Source: an uncultured Granulosicoccaceae bacterium (lineage in GTDB: Bacteria; Pseudomonadota; Gammaproteobacteria; Granulosicoccales; Granulosicoccaceae). Taken from it: a DNA stretch of 64,000 bases. The position numbers were made by a program, and so were the translations under genes. The stretch covers positions 78,460 through 142,459 of the forward strand of contig CALLLW010000036.1 of the NCBI GenBank assembly GCA_938007995.1, in the 5' to 3' direction. The notes under the pieces are model-generated. The model worked only from the letters and a program-made list of their open reading frames with translations, searched no databases and had not been told where the DNA came from. Position 1 is the stretch's first letter. The number at the start of each line of letters is the position of its first letter. Shown piece by piece: positions 55,433 to 64,000 of this stretch.

Positions 55433-58400
55433 GGAGCATTCACCGTTACGTCAAAGGACAGCGATACCGGTGTTGCAACCGGCACGTTTGCAAGCACCCA
55501 GCTCAACCCCGACCCTGCAGGATCAGAATCATCACTGGAGCTGCCTCCAGCTATAGATCCGGGCACATACGTGAAGCCAGGCAACACAACATCACTAACT
55601 GTTGCGTTGGTAGCAACGTCCGGACCGGCATTGGTTATTGTCAATGTAAACGTAATGGTATCGCCGATATTTGGTGTGGCATCGCTGACCACCTTGGCGA
55701 TACTGAGGTCAATACCAAGATCATTGTTGGTGATTTCGCAGGTAACATCTGAGCCTTGCTTTAAGGTGAGCGTCGTGCCGGTAGCTGTACCTGCAGATGG
55801 CAATCCGGTGGTCAAACTATTAGCGTCTGTACACGACCATGCGCCTTCTGCGTAAGCAGGTAAGTCAAGTTCTGAAATAGTCAGTGCTGTATTGGCAGCC
55901 ACTATATTCGGCGCGCCACTGGTAACCACCGTGCCATCAATTGAAATTTCAAAGTCTTCAATTTCTTTATCACCACCATTGTCATTGACTACTATTTTCG
56001 TCAATGTTAACGAAGGCGCCTGATCATTATTCGTGATCGAGCAAGTCACCTCAGCACCCGACGCAAGCGTCACAGACTCACCTGCGGCAGCTCCCGCTGT
56101 AGGCAAACCGCTGGTCAGGCCGGTGGCATCTGTACACTCCCACGTTCCTGCTGTATAGCCATTCAACTCCAGCTCAGAGATAGTAATCGCAGTATTGGCA
56201 ACGACGGTCTGTACAGCACCACTGGGTACTTCAGTGCCGTCTATCGAGATATCAAAATCATCAATAGCCAGATCACCACCGTTATCATTGACTACGGTTT
56301 TAACCAGGGTAAGCGTTGGTGCGATGTCATTGTTGGTAATAACACAGGTGACATCTGCACCTGGTGCCAGTGTGACTGTGTCACCGGTGGCAATACCCGC
56401 TGTCAGTAGCCCGCTGGTTAGACTGTTGGCATCGGTACAAACCCAGGTGCCTTCGGTATAACCAGGCAGATCCGGCTCGGCTATATTGATCGCAGTATTG
56501 GCAGCAACTATGTTCGATGCAGCACTTGCCGTTGCGGTGCCAGCGTAGGTTAAGGCAAAGTCTACCGGTGTTAATATGCCGCCATCGTCATTGATGACAA
56601 AATTGGTTAATGTCAGCCTTGGTGCTATATCGTCGTTGGTAATCGAACAGGTTACATCAGAACCCGGCAGCAGCGTCACATCAGTAGATGCCGCATCACC
56701 CGCAGCAGGCAGAGCTGTGGTAATTCCATTCGCATCAGCGCAAGCCCATACACCTTCCGAGTAGCCGGGCACTATCAACTCACTGATTTCAATCGTGGTG
56801 TTTGCAGTAACCGATTGCGCTACCCCATTCGGCACTTCTGTACCGTCAATCGAAATATCAAAATCAGCAATAGTTAATGACCCGCCATTGTCATTAGTTA
56901 CTGTTTTAGCGAGTGTCAGCGTGGGCTCAATATCATCATTGGAGATCACACAACTTACCTCTGAACCTTCTTCCAGGTTGAGCGTCGTGCTACCTGCATC
57001 ACCGGCAGTCGGTAGAGAAGTAGTTAACCCTTTCGCATCTTCACACTGCCAGGTGCCTTCAGCATAACCCTGCACTACGAGCTCGCTGATGACGATATCT
57101 GTATTGGCAGAAACAATATTTGCCGCACCACTGGTGACCTCGGTGCCGTCTATAGAGATATCAAAATCTGCAACAGTTTTACTACCACCGTTATCGTTGA
57201 TCAGTGTTTTGGTGAGTGTCAGGGTCGGTGCGATATCAACATTGGTAATCGAGCAGGTTACGTCCGCACCTGGTGCGAGCTCCAATGTGGTGCCGGTGGC
57301 CTCTCCCGCTGTTGGCAAACCGGTGGTTAACGTATTGGCATCAACACAAGCCCATGTGCCTTCGGTGTAGCCCGGCAGATCAAGCTCTGATATTTCTATT
57401 GCGGTATTGGCCAATACCGGGGTAGCTGTACCGCTGGTGACTTCAGCGCCATCGATCGAGATATCAAAATCAGCGACCGTCAGGGTACCACCTGCATTGT
57501 TATTCAGTGCTTTTACAAGGGTAAGCGTGGGTGGTATATCGTTATTAACAATCGTACACTCCACCTCTGCACCCGCTGCCAGTGTGATTGACTCTCCTGT
57601 GGCAGTGCCTGCTGTTGGCAGACCGGCTGTCAGGCTGTTCGCATCAACACATGACCAGCTACCTTCGGTGTAGCCGTCCACGTCGAGTTCACTGATCAGG
57701 ATTGCAGTGTTTGCTGTGACCTGTGTGACCTGTCCACTCGGCACCACCGTACCATCGATAGATATATCAAAATCTGTTGAAGCGAGATCACCACCATTAT
57801 CATTTACCACCACTTTCACCAGTGAAAGTGTCGGTTGAATGTCATCGTTGGTAATTTCACAGGTCACTGACGAACCAGCCTCAAGCGTCAGTGTAGTGCC
57901 TGCTGCTGCTCCTGCCGTTGGCAATGTAGTGGTTAATCCATTCGCATCAACACAACTCCACGTTCCTTCAGCATAGCCGTCCAAATCCAGTTCGCTGATC
58001 GTGATTGCAGTATTAGCAGCTACAACCTGCGGACTGTTGTTCGGCACAACAGCACCGTCAATCGAGAGCTCAAAGTCGGCAATTGTCAGATCACCACCGT
58101 GATCATTTATCAGGTTTTTAACCAGCGTTAAACCGGGCGCTATGTCGTCATTGCTTATCTCACAGACCACTTCCGCGCCTGCTGCAAGATTGACTGTGGT
58201 ACCGGTAGCAGTTCCTGCCGTTGGCAGACCCGTTGTTTGCCCAGCGGTATCTACGCACGACCAGCTTCCTGCGGTATAACCATCCAGATCAAGCTCACTG
58301 ATAGTTATATCTGTATTAGCCACAACTGGCTGAGCTACCCCGTTGGGTACTTCCGCACCGTCTATTGAAATATCAAAGTCATCAACAGCTAACAGACCGC

Positions 58401-60204
58401 CATTGTCATTGGTAACAGTTTTTGCCAGCGTTAATGTAGGCGCAATATCGTTGTTAGTGATTTCACAGCTGACATCTGCGCCTTCTGCAAGAGTCAGGTC
58501 GGTGCCTGTGGCAGCACCTGCAGTTGGCAAGCCCTGCGTCAGGCCATTAGCATCGACACAAGACCACGTGCCCTCAGCATAGCCACCATTTGGCAGTTCA
58601 CTTATGTTGTAAGTCACACCGGCGGATAGCACATTCGGTGCGCCATCGGTCACTACAGTGCCATCAATAGACAGTTCAAAATCGGCAGATGCCAGCGTAC
58701 CACCGTCGTCATTCACAACAATTTTACTTAGCGTTAGTGTTGGGGCGACATCATCATTCACGATAGAACAAGTGACTTCAGAGCCCGGCAGCAGTGTCAG
58801 GTTGGTACCGGTTGCGTCACCTGCTGTCGGCAATCCACTTGCCAGACCATTCGCGTCAACACATGACCAGCTGCCCGCTGTGTATCCATCTACCGCAAGC
58901 TCACTGATAATGACTGTGGTATTTGCCTGTACGGCATTGGATACGTTGTTGGCGACTTCAGCGCCATCTATAGAAATATCGAAGTCATCTACAGTGAGCG
59001 CTCCACCATCATCATTGGTTAAGGTCTTGGCAAGCGTTAAAGTAGGTGCGATGTCGTCATTGCTGATTTCACAGGTGACTACAGAACCCGATGCTAACGT
59101 CAGTGTTGCACCAGTGGCAGCTCCGGCAGTTGGCAATCCGGTACTTAAAGACTGGCTGTCAACACAGGACCAGGTGCCTGCTGTATAACCGGGTATTGCC
59201 AGCTCACTTATCGTAATCGGTGTGTTGGCGTCAATAGTCTGCGCTACACTGTCTGTGACTACTGTGCCATCAACGGATAAATTAAAATCTACAACAGTCA
59301 GGGCACCACCATCGTCATTGGTCAGGTTTTTAACCAGTGTCAGTGTCGGGGCAATATCATCGTTGGTAATTTCGCAGGTTACATCAGCGCCCGGACTCAG
59401 CGATACGGTGGTGGAATCAAATGCGCCCGCTGTTGGCAATCCCGAAGTTAGACCATTTGCATCAACACAAGCCCAGGTACCTTCCGTGTAGCCAGGCAGA
59501 TCTTCTTCACTTAAAGCAAGTGCAGTATTAGCAGAAACCGGCTGGGCAGTTCCACTGGTAACAACGGTACCATCAATTGACAGCTCGAAATCTGCCACTA
59601 CCGAATCGCCACCATTATCATTGATCAGCGATTTGGTCAGTGTCAGTTGCGGGGCAATATCATTGTTTGCAATGGTACACACAGCAGATTGCCCTGCGGT
59701 CAGCAGGATTTCACCATCGTCAAATGCATTTTTACTGAGCACTCCATCTGTACAGCTCCACAAGCCTTCGGTATAACCGTCCACATCAACCTCTGCGAAC
59801 GTGAATGTACCGGGTGCTGCAAATATTTTTTCTGCAGTAAAAGTAGTCGTGGTGCCTACTGTGACACCTGCATCCCACGCCAGTGGGCCGGCGCTGGTGG
59901 CAATGGTAAAATCAGTGAGAGATAACAGACCTCCATCGTCGTTAATCACTTCTTTCACCAAAATCAGTTCAACGTTTGGTGTGACTTGCACCGTACTGCT
60001 GTTGTTACTGGTATCAACTTCAAACTGATCAGAAGAGGCAGTTACAGTGGCGGTGTTCTCATAGTCAGCAATTGTGAGCGGATACGCTACCAGAGGTATC
60101 AACAACAAACTCAATACACCCAAACCGGGCGCACTGAATTCCTTCTCGAATATCAGGTATTTCAACCGCAAAAACAGCTTGTTTTTTATAGTATTCATTT
60201 TCAT
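55429..60204 (-). CDS. Giant exported repeat protein: prealbumin-like repeats plus DUF11 domain
   Basis: About 1590 residues. Start at ATG 60204 or 60198, where AGGTGG lies upstream; the frame opens at a TTG at 60222. The N-terminus has a hydrophobic export segment (GLGVLSLLLIPLVAYPL) and a short DUF11-like piece. A divergent 108-residue unit and thirteen 101-residue repeats follow; each has a Lys in the first strand (LTLxKxxxND), a Glu before GY and an Asn in CxIxNDD, plus two Cys. The protein ends in a 95-residue DUF11 domain with no anchor. Lys/Glu/Asn is the pattern of isopeptide-forming CnaB/SpaA domains, so a rigid fibre is possible. Confidence 0.8.
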   Translation of the reverse strand: MKMNTIKNKLFLRLKYLIFEKEFSAPGLGVLSLLLIPLVAYPLTIADYENTATVTASSDQFEVDTSNNSSTVQVTPNVELILVKEVINDDGGLLSLTDFTIATSAGPLAWDAGVTVGTTTTFTAEKIFAAPGTFTFAEVDVDGYTEGLWSCTDGVLSKNAFDDGEILLTAGQSAVCTIANNDIAPQLTLTKSLINDNGGDSVVADFELSIDGTVVTSGTAQPVSANTALALSEEDLPGYTEGTWACVDANGLTSGLPTAGAFDSTTVSLSPGADVTCEITNDDIAPTLTLVKNLTNDDGGALTVVDFNLSVDGTVVTDSVAQTIDANTPITISELAIPGYTAGTWSCVDSQSLSTGLPTAGAATGATLTLASGSVVTCEISNDDIAPTLTLAKTLTNDDGGALTVDDFDISIDGAEVANNVSNAVQANTTVIISELAVDGYTAGSWSCVDANGLASGLPTAGDATGTNLTLLPGSEVTCSIVNDDVAPTLTLSKIVVNDDGGTLASADFELSIDGTVVTDGAPNVLSAGVTYNISELPNGGYAEGTWSCVDANGLTQGLPTAGAATGTDLTLAEGADVSCEITNNDIAPTLTLAKTVTNDNGGLLAVDDFDISIDGAEVPNGVAQPVVANTDITISELDLDGYTAGSWSCVDTAGQTTGLPTAGTATGTTVNLAAGAEVVCEISNDDIAPGLTLVKNLINDHGGDLTIADFELSIDGAVVPNNSPQVVAANTAITISELDLDGYAEGTWSCVDANGLTTTLPTAGAAAGTTLTLEAGSSVTCEITNDDIQPTLSLVKVVVNDNGGDLASTDFDISIDGTVVPSGQVTQVTANTAILISELDVDGYTEGSWSCVDANSLTAGLPTAGTATGESITLAAGAEVECTIVNNDIPPTLTLVKALNNNAGGTLTVADFDISIDGAEVTSGTATPVLANTAIEISELDLPGYTEGTWACVDANTLTTGLPTAGEATGTTLELAPGADVTCSITNVDIAPTLTLTKTLINDNGGSKTVADFDISIDGTEVTSGAANIVSANTDIVISELVVQGYAEGTWQCEDAKGLTTSLPTAGDAGSTTLNLEEGSEVSCVISNDDIEPTLTLAKTVTNDNGGSLTIADFDISIDGTEVPNGVAQSVTANTTIEISELIVPGYSEGVWACADANGITTALPAAGDAASTDVTLLPGSDVTCSITNDDIAPRLTLTNFVINDDGGILTPVDFALTYAGTATASAASNIVAANTAINIAEPDLPGYTEGTWVCTDANSLTSGLLTAGIATGDTVTLAPGADVTCVITNNDIAPTLTLVKTVVNDNGGDLAIDDFDISIDGTEVPSGAVQTVVANTAITISELELNGYTAGTWECTDATGLTSGLPTAGAAAGESVTLASGAEVTCSITNNDQAPSLTLTKIVVNDNGGDKEIEDFEISIDGTVVTSGAPNIVAANTALTISELDLPAYAEGAWSCTDANSLTTGLPSAGTATGTTLTLKQGSDVTCEITNNDLGIDLSIAKVVSDATPNIGDTITFTLTITNAGPDVATNATVSDVVLPGFTYVPGSIAGGSSSDDSDPAGSGLSWVLANVPVATPVSLSFDVTVNAP
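55717..59655 (-). repeat. Thirteen in-frame repeats of exactly 303 bp
   Basis: Thirteen consecutive 101-codon units, without any length change, fill residues 190-1502 of the giant repeat protein (13 x 303 = 3939 bp). The units differ in sequence by substitutions only. A longer first unit (108 codons) precedes them. The twelfth unit overall (nt 56323-56625) reads LTLTN, with Asn replacing the Lys found in all other units. Confidence 0.85.
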
Positions 60205-60249
60205 ATCCACCTGGAGCTCCAAGCTCCATGGGCAAGCGGCGTCAGGTAT

Positions 60250-62133
60250 CTAGGGTGGTGATACGATTGCCTGAAAAGTCAGTATTTCTGTCGCACCTGA
60301 AGCAAGGCTTGCAATAGTCCAGGCAAGGCCGGTGGCGGCAGGCGCGCTATCAACTCTGGTACTTCCTCCGGCAATTGATCCGGCTACATAGCTAAAACCC
60401 GATTTGACTACATCATTGATGTTGATGTCAGTTGCTGTATCCGGGCCATTGTTTTTTACTTCAATAGAAAATGTCACAACATCACCAACATTTGGCGATG
60501 TGGCGCTAACGGTTTTCAGTACTTCAAGATCAACGCCTTTGTCATCATTGACAAAGACACAGGTCACGTTCTCACCAACAGAGATGCTTAAGCCGTCGGT
60601 TCCATCAGCATCCAGACCATCACAGGAGATTTCAATCAACGTATATCCCTGAACCGGAGACTCACCGAGCTTGTAATCACCCGGTGGCACTACAACGCCT
60701 GTTATCGCAGCATCTCCATGTGCACCAGTGCCCGAATTGCCTGATCCGTTATCAAAGGTCAGACTAAAATCAGTGTCTGCAGCCGTACCACCGTTGTCAT
60801 TAATTACTTTTTTCTGCAGTGTCAGAAAAGAGTCCGGTGGCGGCACAAAGATATCGTCGTTAGTTAAAGTACAAACCGCATCATCACCAACAGCTACCGT
60901 TACCGTAGAGCCAACCAGCACACCTTGTGTGCAACTCCATGTACCTGTATAACCGCCCGGGCCGGATTCATCGAGTACATAGTCTCCGGGGGTCACGACG
61001 ACATCAGTGATTGATGCATCACCACTGATACCGGAAATAGTTTCCGGGCCTGATGCACCAAGCTTGAATTCAGATTCGGTAGCGGTGCCACCGTTATCAT
61101 TAACTACCTTCTTTATTAGCGTAAGCTGTGCTAGTCCGAATACCCAGTAGTCAACAATTTCTCTGGTGTGATTACGGGTGGCATCACCGGCAAAGATCTC
61201 TTCATCTACGGCCAGTACGATTTGGTTGGGCGGCAATGGATCTGCTCCATAAAGCACAGACCAGGAACCGTTACCTCCGTCTTCCGCTACCTGGGAAGTA
61301 ACTCCAATAGAGTAATCACCAGACAGGGTATAAGGGTATCCTGCATTCCCTGCTGAATTGCCGGCTATGAAGTCTGCCCCGCGATCAAGCTCAAAACTGA
61401 CACCGTTCACTGTACCGCTACCGGCTTCCGCCACCAGAAAGCCAATGGTTTCAGCATTTCGACTTCCCGGTATCATGCCGATGTGTTTACCTACACAGAT
61501 CCCATCGGAGTGACCTGCATTGTATGGTTCACTCTGCCGTGCATCGCAATCAGTTGTATAAAAAACACTGGCACGGTTATCGTTGTGACTGATGACCTGC
61601 CCCAGCACCACATGATTGGTATAGGTCTGAGTAATTGCAGCGCTTACATTTTCAAGGATTGCCTGATTCCAGGCACCATCGGTAGAGAATTGACCACTGG
61701 TTCTGTCTGATACAACAGTTCGCGCTTCGTATCTTGTACCGTTCGGCAGAGTGAAAGCACCTTCATCTGAAACCAGACAGTGCACATCACCTGCAACTGC
61801 TGCAGCGTCTTCCCAGCCCTGTATTCGAACATCAAAAGAATTTGCAGTGATGTTTCTTATTCGAACAGCAGCTGGTGGATAGTCATAATTCGGGCTGATG
61901 CCTGAAAACGAGACAAGGTTGTAGTTACATATGGGGATGGCGTTGGAATAGGTATTGTCGAGCGAGACTGTCTGCCAGGCAGTAGAGACCCCGGCTATGA
62001 GATGTACTTCCAAATCATCAGTTAGAACGGCGGCAGTTCCCACTCTTGAAAACGCAAGCAGCAGCATAAGTACGGCTAAACCAACCACACCTTTTAAGCT
62101 TGTCTTGATGTACCTGAGAATCCGGAACTGCAC
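60250..62133 (-). CDS. Exported protein with two prealbumin-like repeats and DUF11 domain
   Basis: 627 residues, first gene of the four-gene group, with a GTG start and a signal segment (GVVGLAVLMLLLAF). The N-terminal ~320 residues form a distinct beta-rich domain (VHLIAGVSTAWQTVSLDNTY) that I do not recognise, possibly lectin-like. Two prealbumin-like repeats follow (LTLIKKVVNDNGG and LTLQKKVINDNGG, each with Glu and Asn partners), then a DUF11 domain ending abruptly in SPP. The last ~95 residues resemble the end of the next protein, so the two are related. It is 45 bp upstream of the giant repeat gene and probably heads its transcript. Confidence 0.75.
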   Translation of the reverse strand: MQFRILRYIKTSLKGVVGLAVLMLLLAFSRVGTAAVLTDDLEVHLIAGVSTAWQTVSLDNTYSNAIPICNYNLVSFSGISPNYDYPPAAVRIRNITANSFDVRIQGWEDAAAVAGDVHCLVSDEGAFTLPNGTRYEARTVVSDRTSGQFSTDGAWNQAILENVSAAITQTYTNHVVLGQVISHNDNRASVFYTTDCDARQSEPYNAGHSDGICVGKHIGMIPGSRNAETIGFLVAEAGSGTVNGVSFELDRGADFIAGNSAGNAGYPYTLSGDYSIGVTSQVAEDGGNGSWSVLYGADPLPPNQIVLAVDEEIFAGDATRNHTREIVDYWVFGLAQLTLIKKVVNDNGGTATESEFKLGASGPETISGISGDASITDVVVTPGDYVLDESGPGGYTGTWSCTQGVLVGSTVTVAVGDDAVCTLTNDDIFVPPPDSFLTLQKKVINDNGGTAADTDFSLTFDNGSGNSGTGAHGDAAITGVVVPPGDYKLGESPVQGYTLIEISCDGLDADGTDGLSISVGENVTCVFVNDDKGVDLEVLKTVSATSPNVGDVVTFSIEVKNNGPDTATDININDVVKSGFSYVAGSIAGGSTRVDSAPAATGLAWTIASLASGATEILTFQAIVSPP

Positions 62134-62756
62134 GGCGATGTCTCTAAAAAAAGTGTGCGATCGTCCCGATCAGTGATAGGCTCGTGGTATTGAAAAAGAT
62201 CATTAGCGAGGGCTAAGGGTACAAACTTTCCGGCCAAACACGGCCAAAAGTGCGCGGTTTAGAGTTTAAAAAACCGCATTATCGAGTGAGAACTTTATCT
62301 CCTCAGACCGAGCGCAATAAATTTTCAACACCTTAGTTAGAGTGTCCCGGCTGATCCTGCACACGCGATATGCATAAACCGGCGTCAACGATCAGCTATG
62401 CCTGATGTTACAACTCTTGTACCAATACTTTAGTTAGCCTTACTCGCTGGAATCCTGTTGCCTGCTATTACTGCGAGGCATATGAATGGAGTTTCTTTTG
62501 AAGTCGATCACAACACTTCACTTACCACCATGAAGTAAGAAAAAGCTTGTGTGTCGTTTTATCGTCGCGTCAATTTTCTATACGAGCGATCTCTGACAGA
62601 TTTCCTGCAAATATTGAGTACAGAAATTACAAAGCAGCGGTGCGGTAAGCACCCAAGGTACAGTTTAAATGCCCCAAACCAAGTTAGACCTTACCCGTAC
62701 AATGCCCAGGTAGTTTCGGGCCATAAGGAAAATGCATTACCCGGTAAAAGCCAAAC
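62134..62756. other. Intergenic region upstream of the giant-protein operon
   Basis: About 620 bp. It should contain the operon promoter. A GCGGTTT/AAACCGC inverted repeat with a 10-nt loop is at 62254-62277. Plus-strand short frames here look like noise. No RNA gene or CRISPR repeats were seen. Confidence 0.45.
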
Positions 62757-63215
62757 CTATTTATTTAATCCCCAGGCGGTGGGGAGCTGATTCGGCATTC
62801 CCCGAAAATTAACTGCAACAAACTGATTTAAAATAAATTCTAGTAGCACTTCCTCCACAAAGCTTTCCATTTCTTTCCACTCTGAATCAGAAATCGGCGC
62901 AAACCCATGCGCGAGAACGGAATTATTGCGAGTACTAATTAGTTTTATCATCCGCTCTCTATTGCGCTTCCAAAACATACGCGTATCTTCATCACAAACA
63001 CTTGATGCCAACTCCCAACCCTGCACTAAAGACAACTTGTAGGGCTCAGACTTACCCACAAGCAGGTGCTTCAAATTTGGGGGAATACACGACTCCGGTA
63101 CATCCGCCGTCTTAATGCCCTGGTGATATTCCAGTAGCCACTGGCTAGACCACTCAATAAGCCGGTAAACTCGAGCTGTCGCATCATCGAAGCGCCCTCT
63201 TCGTAAGCGCACCAT
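62757..63215 (-). pseudogene. HEPN-domain remnant of a Cas02710/TIGR02710-type CRISPR-associated protein
   Basis: The 152 residues match the C-terminal HEPN part of CARF-HEPN proteins of the Cas02710 family: RRGRFDDATARVYRLIEW, GIKTADV, and RNNSVLAHGF with the Arg-His pair expected for a HEPN RNase. The N-terminal CARF domain is missing. The frame just upstream (AYEEG at about 63200-63220) would continue into GRFDDA if one base were restored near 63193-63203, so a frameshift also seems present. An IS66 transposase lies close by, which fits disruption. Family assignment is by motif recall only. Confidence 0.6.
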
Positions 63216-63508
63216 GCAGCACGTACTTGACGTGCGCGTATTGATAACAACATAGATCCTAAGACACGTGGACTTGTTGGAGTATCACTGAGACGTTTGT
63301 GACCGAATTAACAAATGCCAGCATCCGGTAAAAATGCGGTGGCAGAAGCATGCGAGAAGCGCTATTTTTCTTTTCAGGGTCTGCGGTAGGAACTGTTGTT
63401 ATGTTTCTTTGACTCTAAAGATGTAACCAGCGTCTTTGATCCAGGTTTCACCGCGGATTCGTTCTTACGACTCGACGTAGAACTCGCTATAAATTGCTTT
63501 CAGAGTTT
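63216..63508. other. Remnant region between HEPN fragment and transposase
   Basis: About 290 bp. Up to ~63285 it seems to hold a few more decayed codons of the HEPN-type gene in another frame. The end of the IS66 element should fall here: GTAACC at 63424 is a possible inverted-repeat start (IS66 ends usually begin GTAA), but no matching end is in the window. Confidence 0.35.
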
Positions 63509-64000
63509 CTAGGGTGACGGGAAACTTGCGTAGCGTGATGCTACCTCTTCTTTGGTGAGATTCCATGGCAGCAGTGCCTCTATCTGTTCAACACTCGAAC
63601 AGTTCGGCAGCTCGCTGAGCAGCACACTTAAGTACTGTTGCGGGTTGTGACCATTCACTCTGGCGGTCTCTATCAGGCTGAATATCCGGCCACTGGCTTC
63701 AGCGCCTGCCGGGGTATCGGCAAAGATAAAATTCTTGCGCGCGATTGCTATCGTTTTGGCCACATGCTCTGACTTGATGTTTGAGATCGGCAGCCTGCCA
63801 TCGTAACAGTAGGTCTGTAGTTGCTCTGCATGTTTGATCAGATACGATAGCGCATCGCGAGTGCCCGGATGTCGTACTCCCTGAGCCTGAGTCTGTTTGG
63901 CCCATTCAATGAATGACTGCCAGTGCGGTAAGGCTTCGGCCTGACGTACTTTGAGTTTTTCTTCCGCACTGAGCGTCTTGATACGGGCTTCGATCTGATA
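63509..64000 (-). CDS. IS66-family transposase, C-terminal part (5' end outside window)
   Basis: A continuous frame from the right edge to the stop at 63509, 163 residues. It matches the end of IS66 TnpC: DGRLPISNIKSEHVAKTIAIARKN, then FIFADTPAGAEASGRIFSLIETARVNG and ALLPWNL. The Glu of the DDE triad is probably the one in SEHV, since the usual NNxxER reads SNIKSEH. The upstream helix-rich part (ALPHWQSFIEWAKQT) is also typical. The element is cut by the window end, so its completeness and target-site duplication cannot be judged. Confidence 0.9.
   Translation of the reverse strand, partial: YQIEARIKTLSAEEKLKVRQAEALPHWQSFIEWAKQTQAQGVRHPGTRDALSYLIKHAEQLQTYCYDGRLPISNIKSEHVAKTIAIARKNFIFADTPAGAEASGRIFSLIETARVNGHNPQQYLSVLLSELPNCSSVEQIEALLPWNLTKEEVASRYASFPSP

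Noticed and set aside
55394..60261. Series of plus-strand open frames of ~80-95 codons spaced about 300 bp apart
   Set aside because: They are the antisense reading of the 303-bp repeats of the giant protein; the spacing is the repeat period. No start signals or family resemblance.
62221..62277. tRNA or small RNA gene upstream of the giant-protein operon
   Set aside because: Two short inverted repeats exist, but no cloverleaf, anticodon arm or T-loop could be fitted.

Overview
The window looks like chromosomal DNA of a marine-type gammaproteobacterium. The support is the mix of csrA, an Rsd/AlgQ-type protein, YcgN, class I fructose-1,6-bisphosphatase, HemL and UPF0306, together with lipoproteins, GlyGly-CTERM-type tails and C-terminal OmpA and beta-barrel domains typical of Gram-negative envelopes. 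I cannot place it to genus. No tRNA, rRNA or CRISPR array was recognised.

Region 1-6.8 kb (plus strand) carries the end of an SH3b-domain protein, csrA, a periplasmic ABC-type substrate-binding protein, a CHASE-PAS-GGDEF-EAL c-di-GMP enzyme and a second SH3b protein. Region 6.8-20.4 kb is mostly metabolism: an acyl-CoA ligase and CoA-acylating aldehyde dehydrogenase pair (sulfoacetate-type candidate), UbiX, a DUF3047 protein, a UPF0306 protein, Rsd-like, YcgN-Fbp, a 57-residue rubredoxin, HemL followed by a sulfotransferase-like protein and a crotonase, a membrane protein with an MFS transporter, and a PLA2-like lipoprotein.

Region 20.4-45.6 kb mixes envelope and secreted proteins with metabolic genes. 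It holds a NodB-type deacetylase, a 1321-residue lipoprotein joining a galactose-oxidase-like copper radical oxidase to five PA14 domains, pyrophosphatase, an SDR, a DUF533 protein, a DegT-type aminotransferase, an M16-like lipoprotein without the zinc motif, IolC-DUF2090, a frameshifted GSCFA gene, a GlyGly-CTERM protein, a beta-helix lipoprotein, a subtilase, a 5'-truncated L-threonate-dehydrogenase remnant, a LuxR-type regulator with a degenerate receiver, a class II aldolase, a Gfo/Idh oxidoreductase and a DUF2330 GlyGly-CTERM protein.

Region 45.8-62.1 kb is the most striking part: four consecutive minus-strand genes for giant exported proteins. In transcription order they are a 627-residue protein with two prealbumin-like repeats and a DUF11 domain, a ~1590-residue protein with thirteen repeats of exactly 101 residues, a 1978-residue DUF11/tandem-95/SdrD-B-like protein ending in an OmpA-like domain, and a 1218-residue outer-membrane barrel protein. 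The last three overlap by 4 bp. Nearly every repeat keeps a Lys/Glu/Asn pattern resembling isopeptide-forming CnaB/SpaA domains plus two Cys, and OmpA-like sequence appears on both sides of the junction between the last two genes. This is best read as a co-produced surface fibre or adhesin complex with its own outer-membrane component.

The right edge (62.7-64 kb) holds a truncated, probably frameshifted HEPN-domain remnant of a CRISPR-associated Cas02710-type (CARF-HEPN) protein beside the 3' end of an IS66-family transposase gene.
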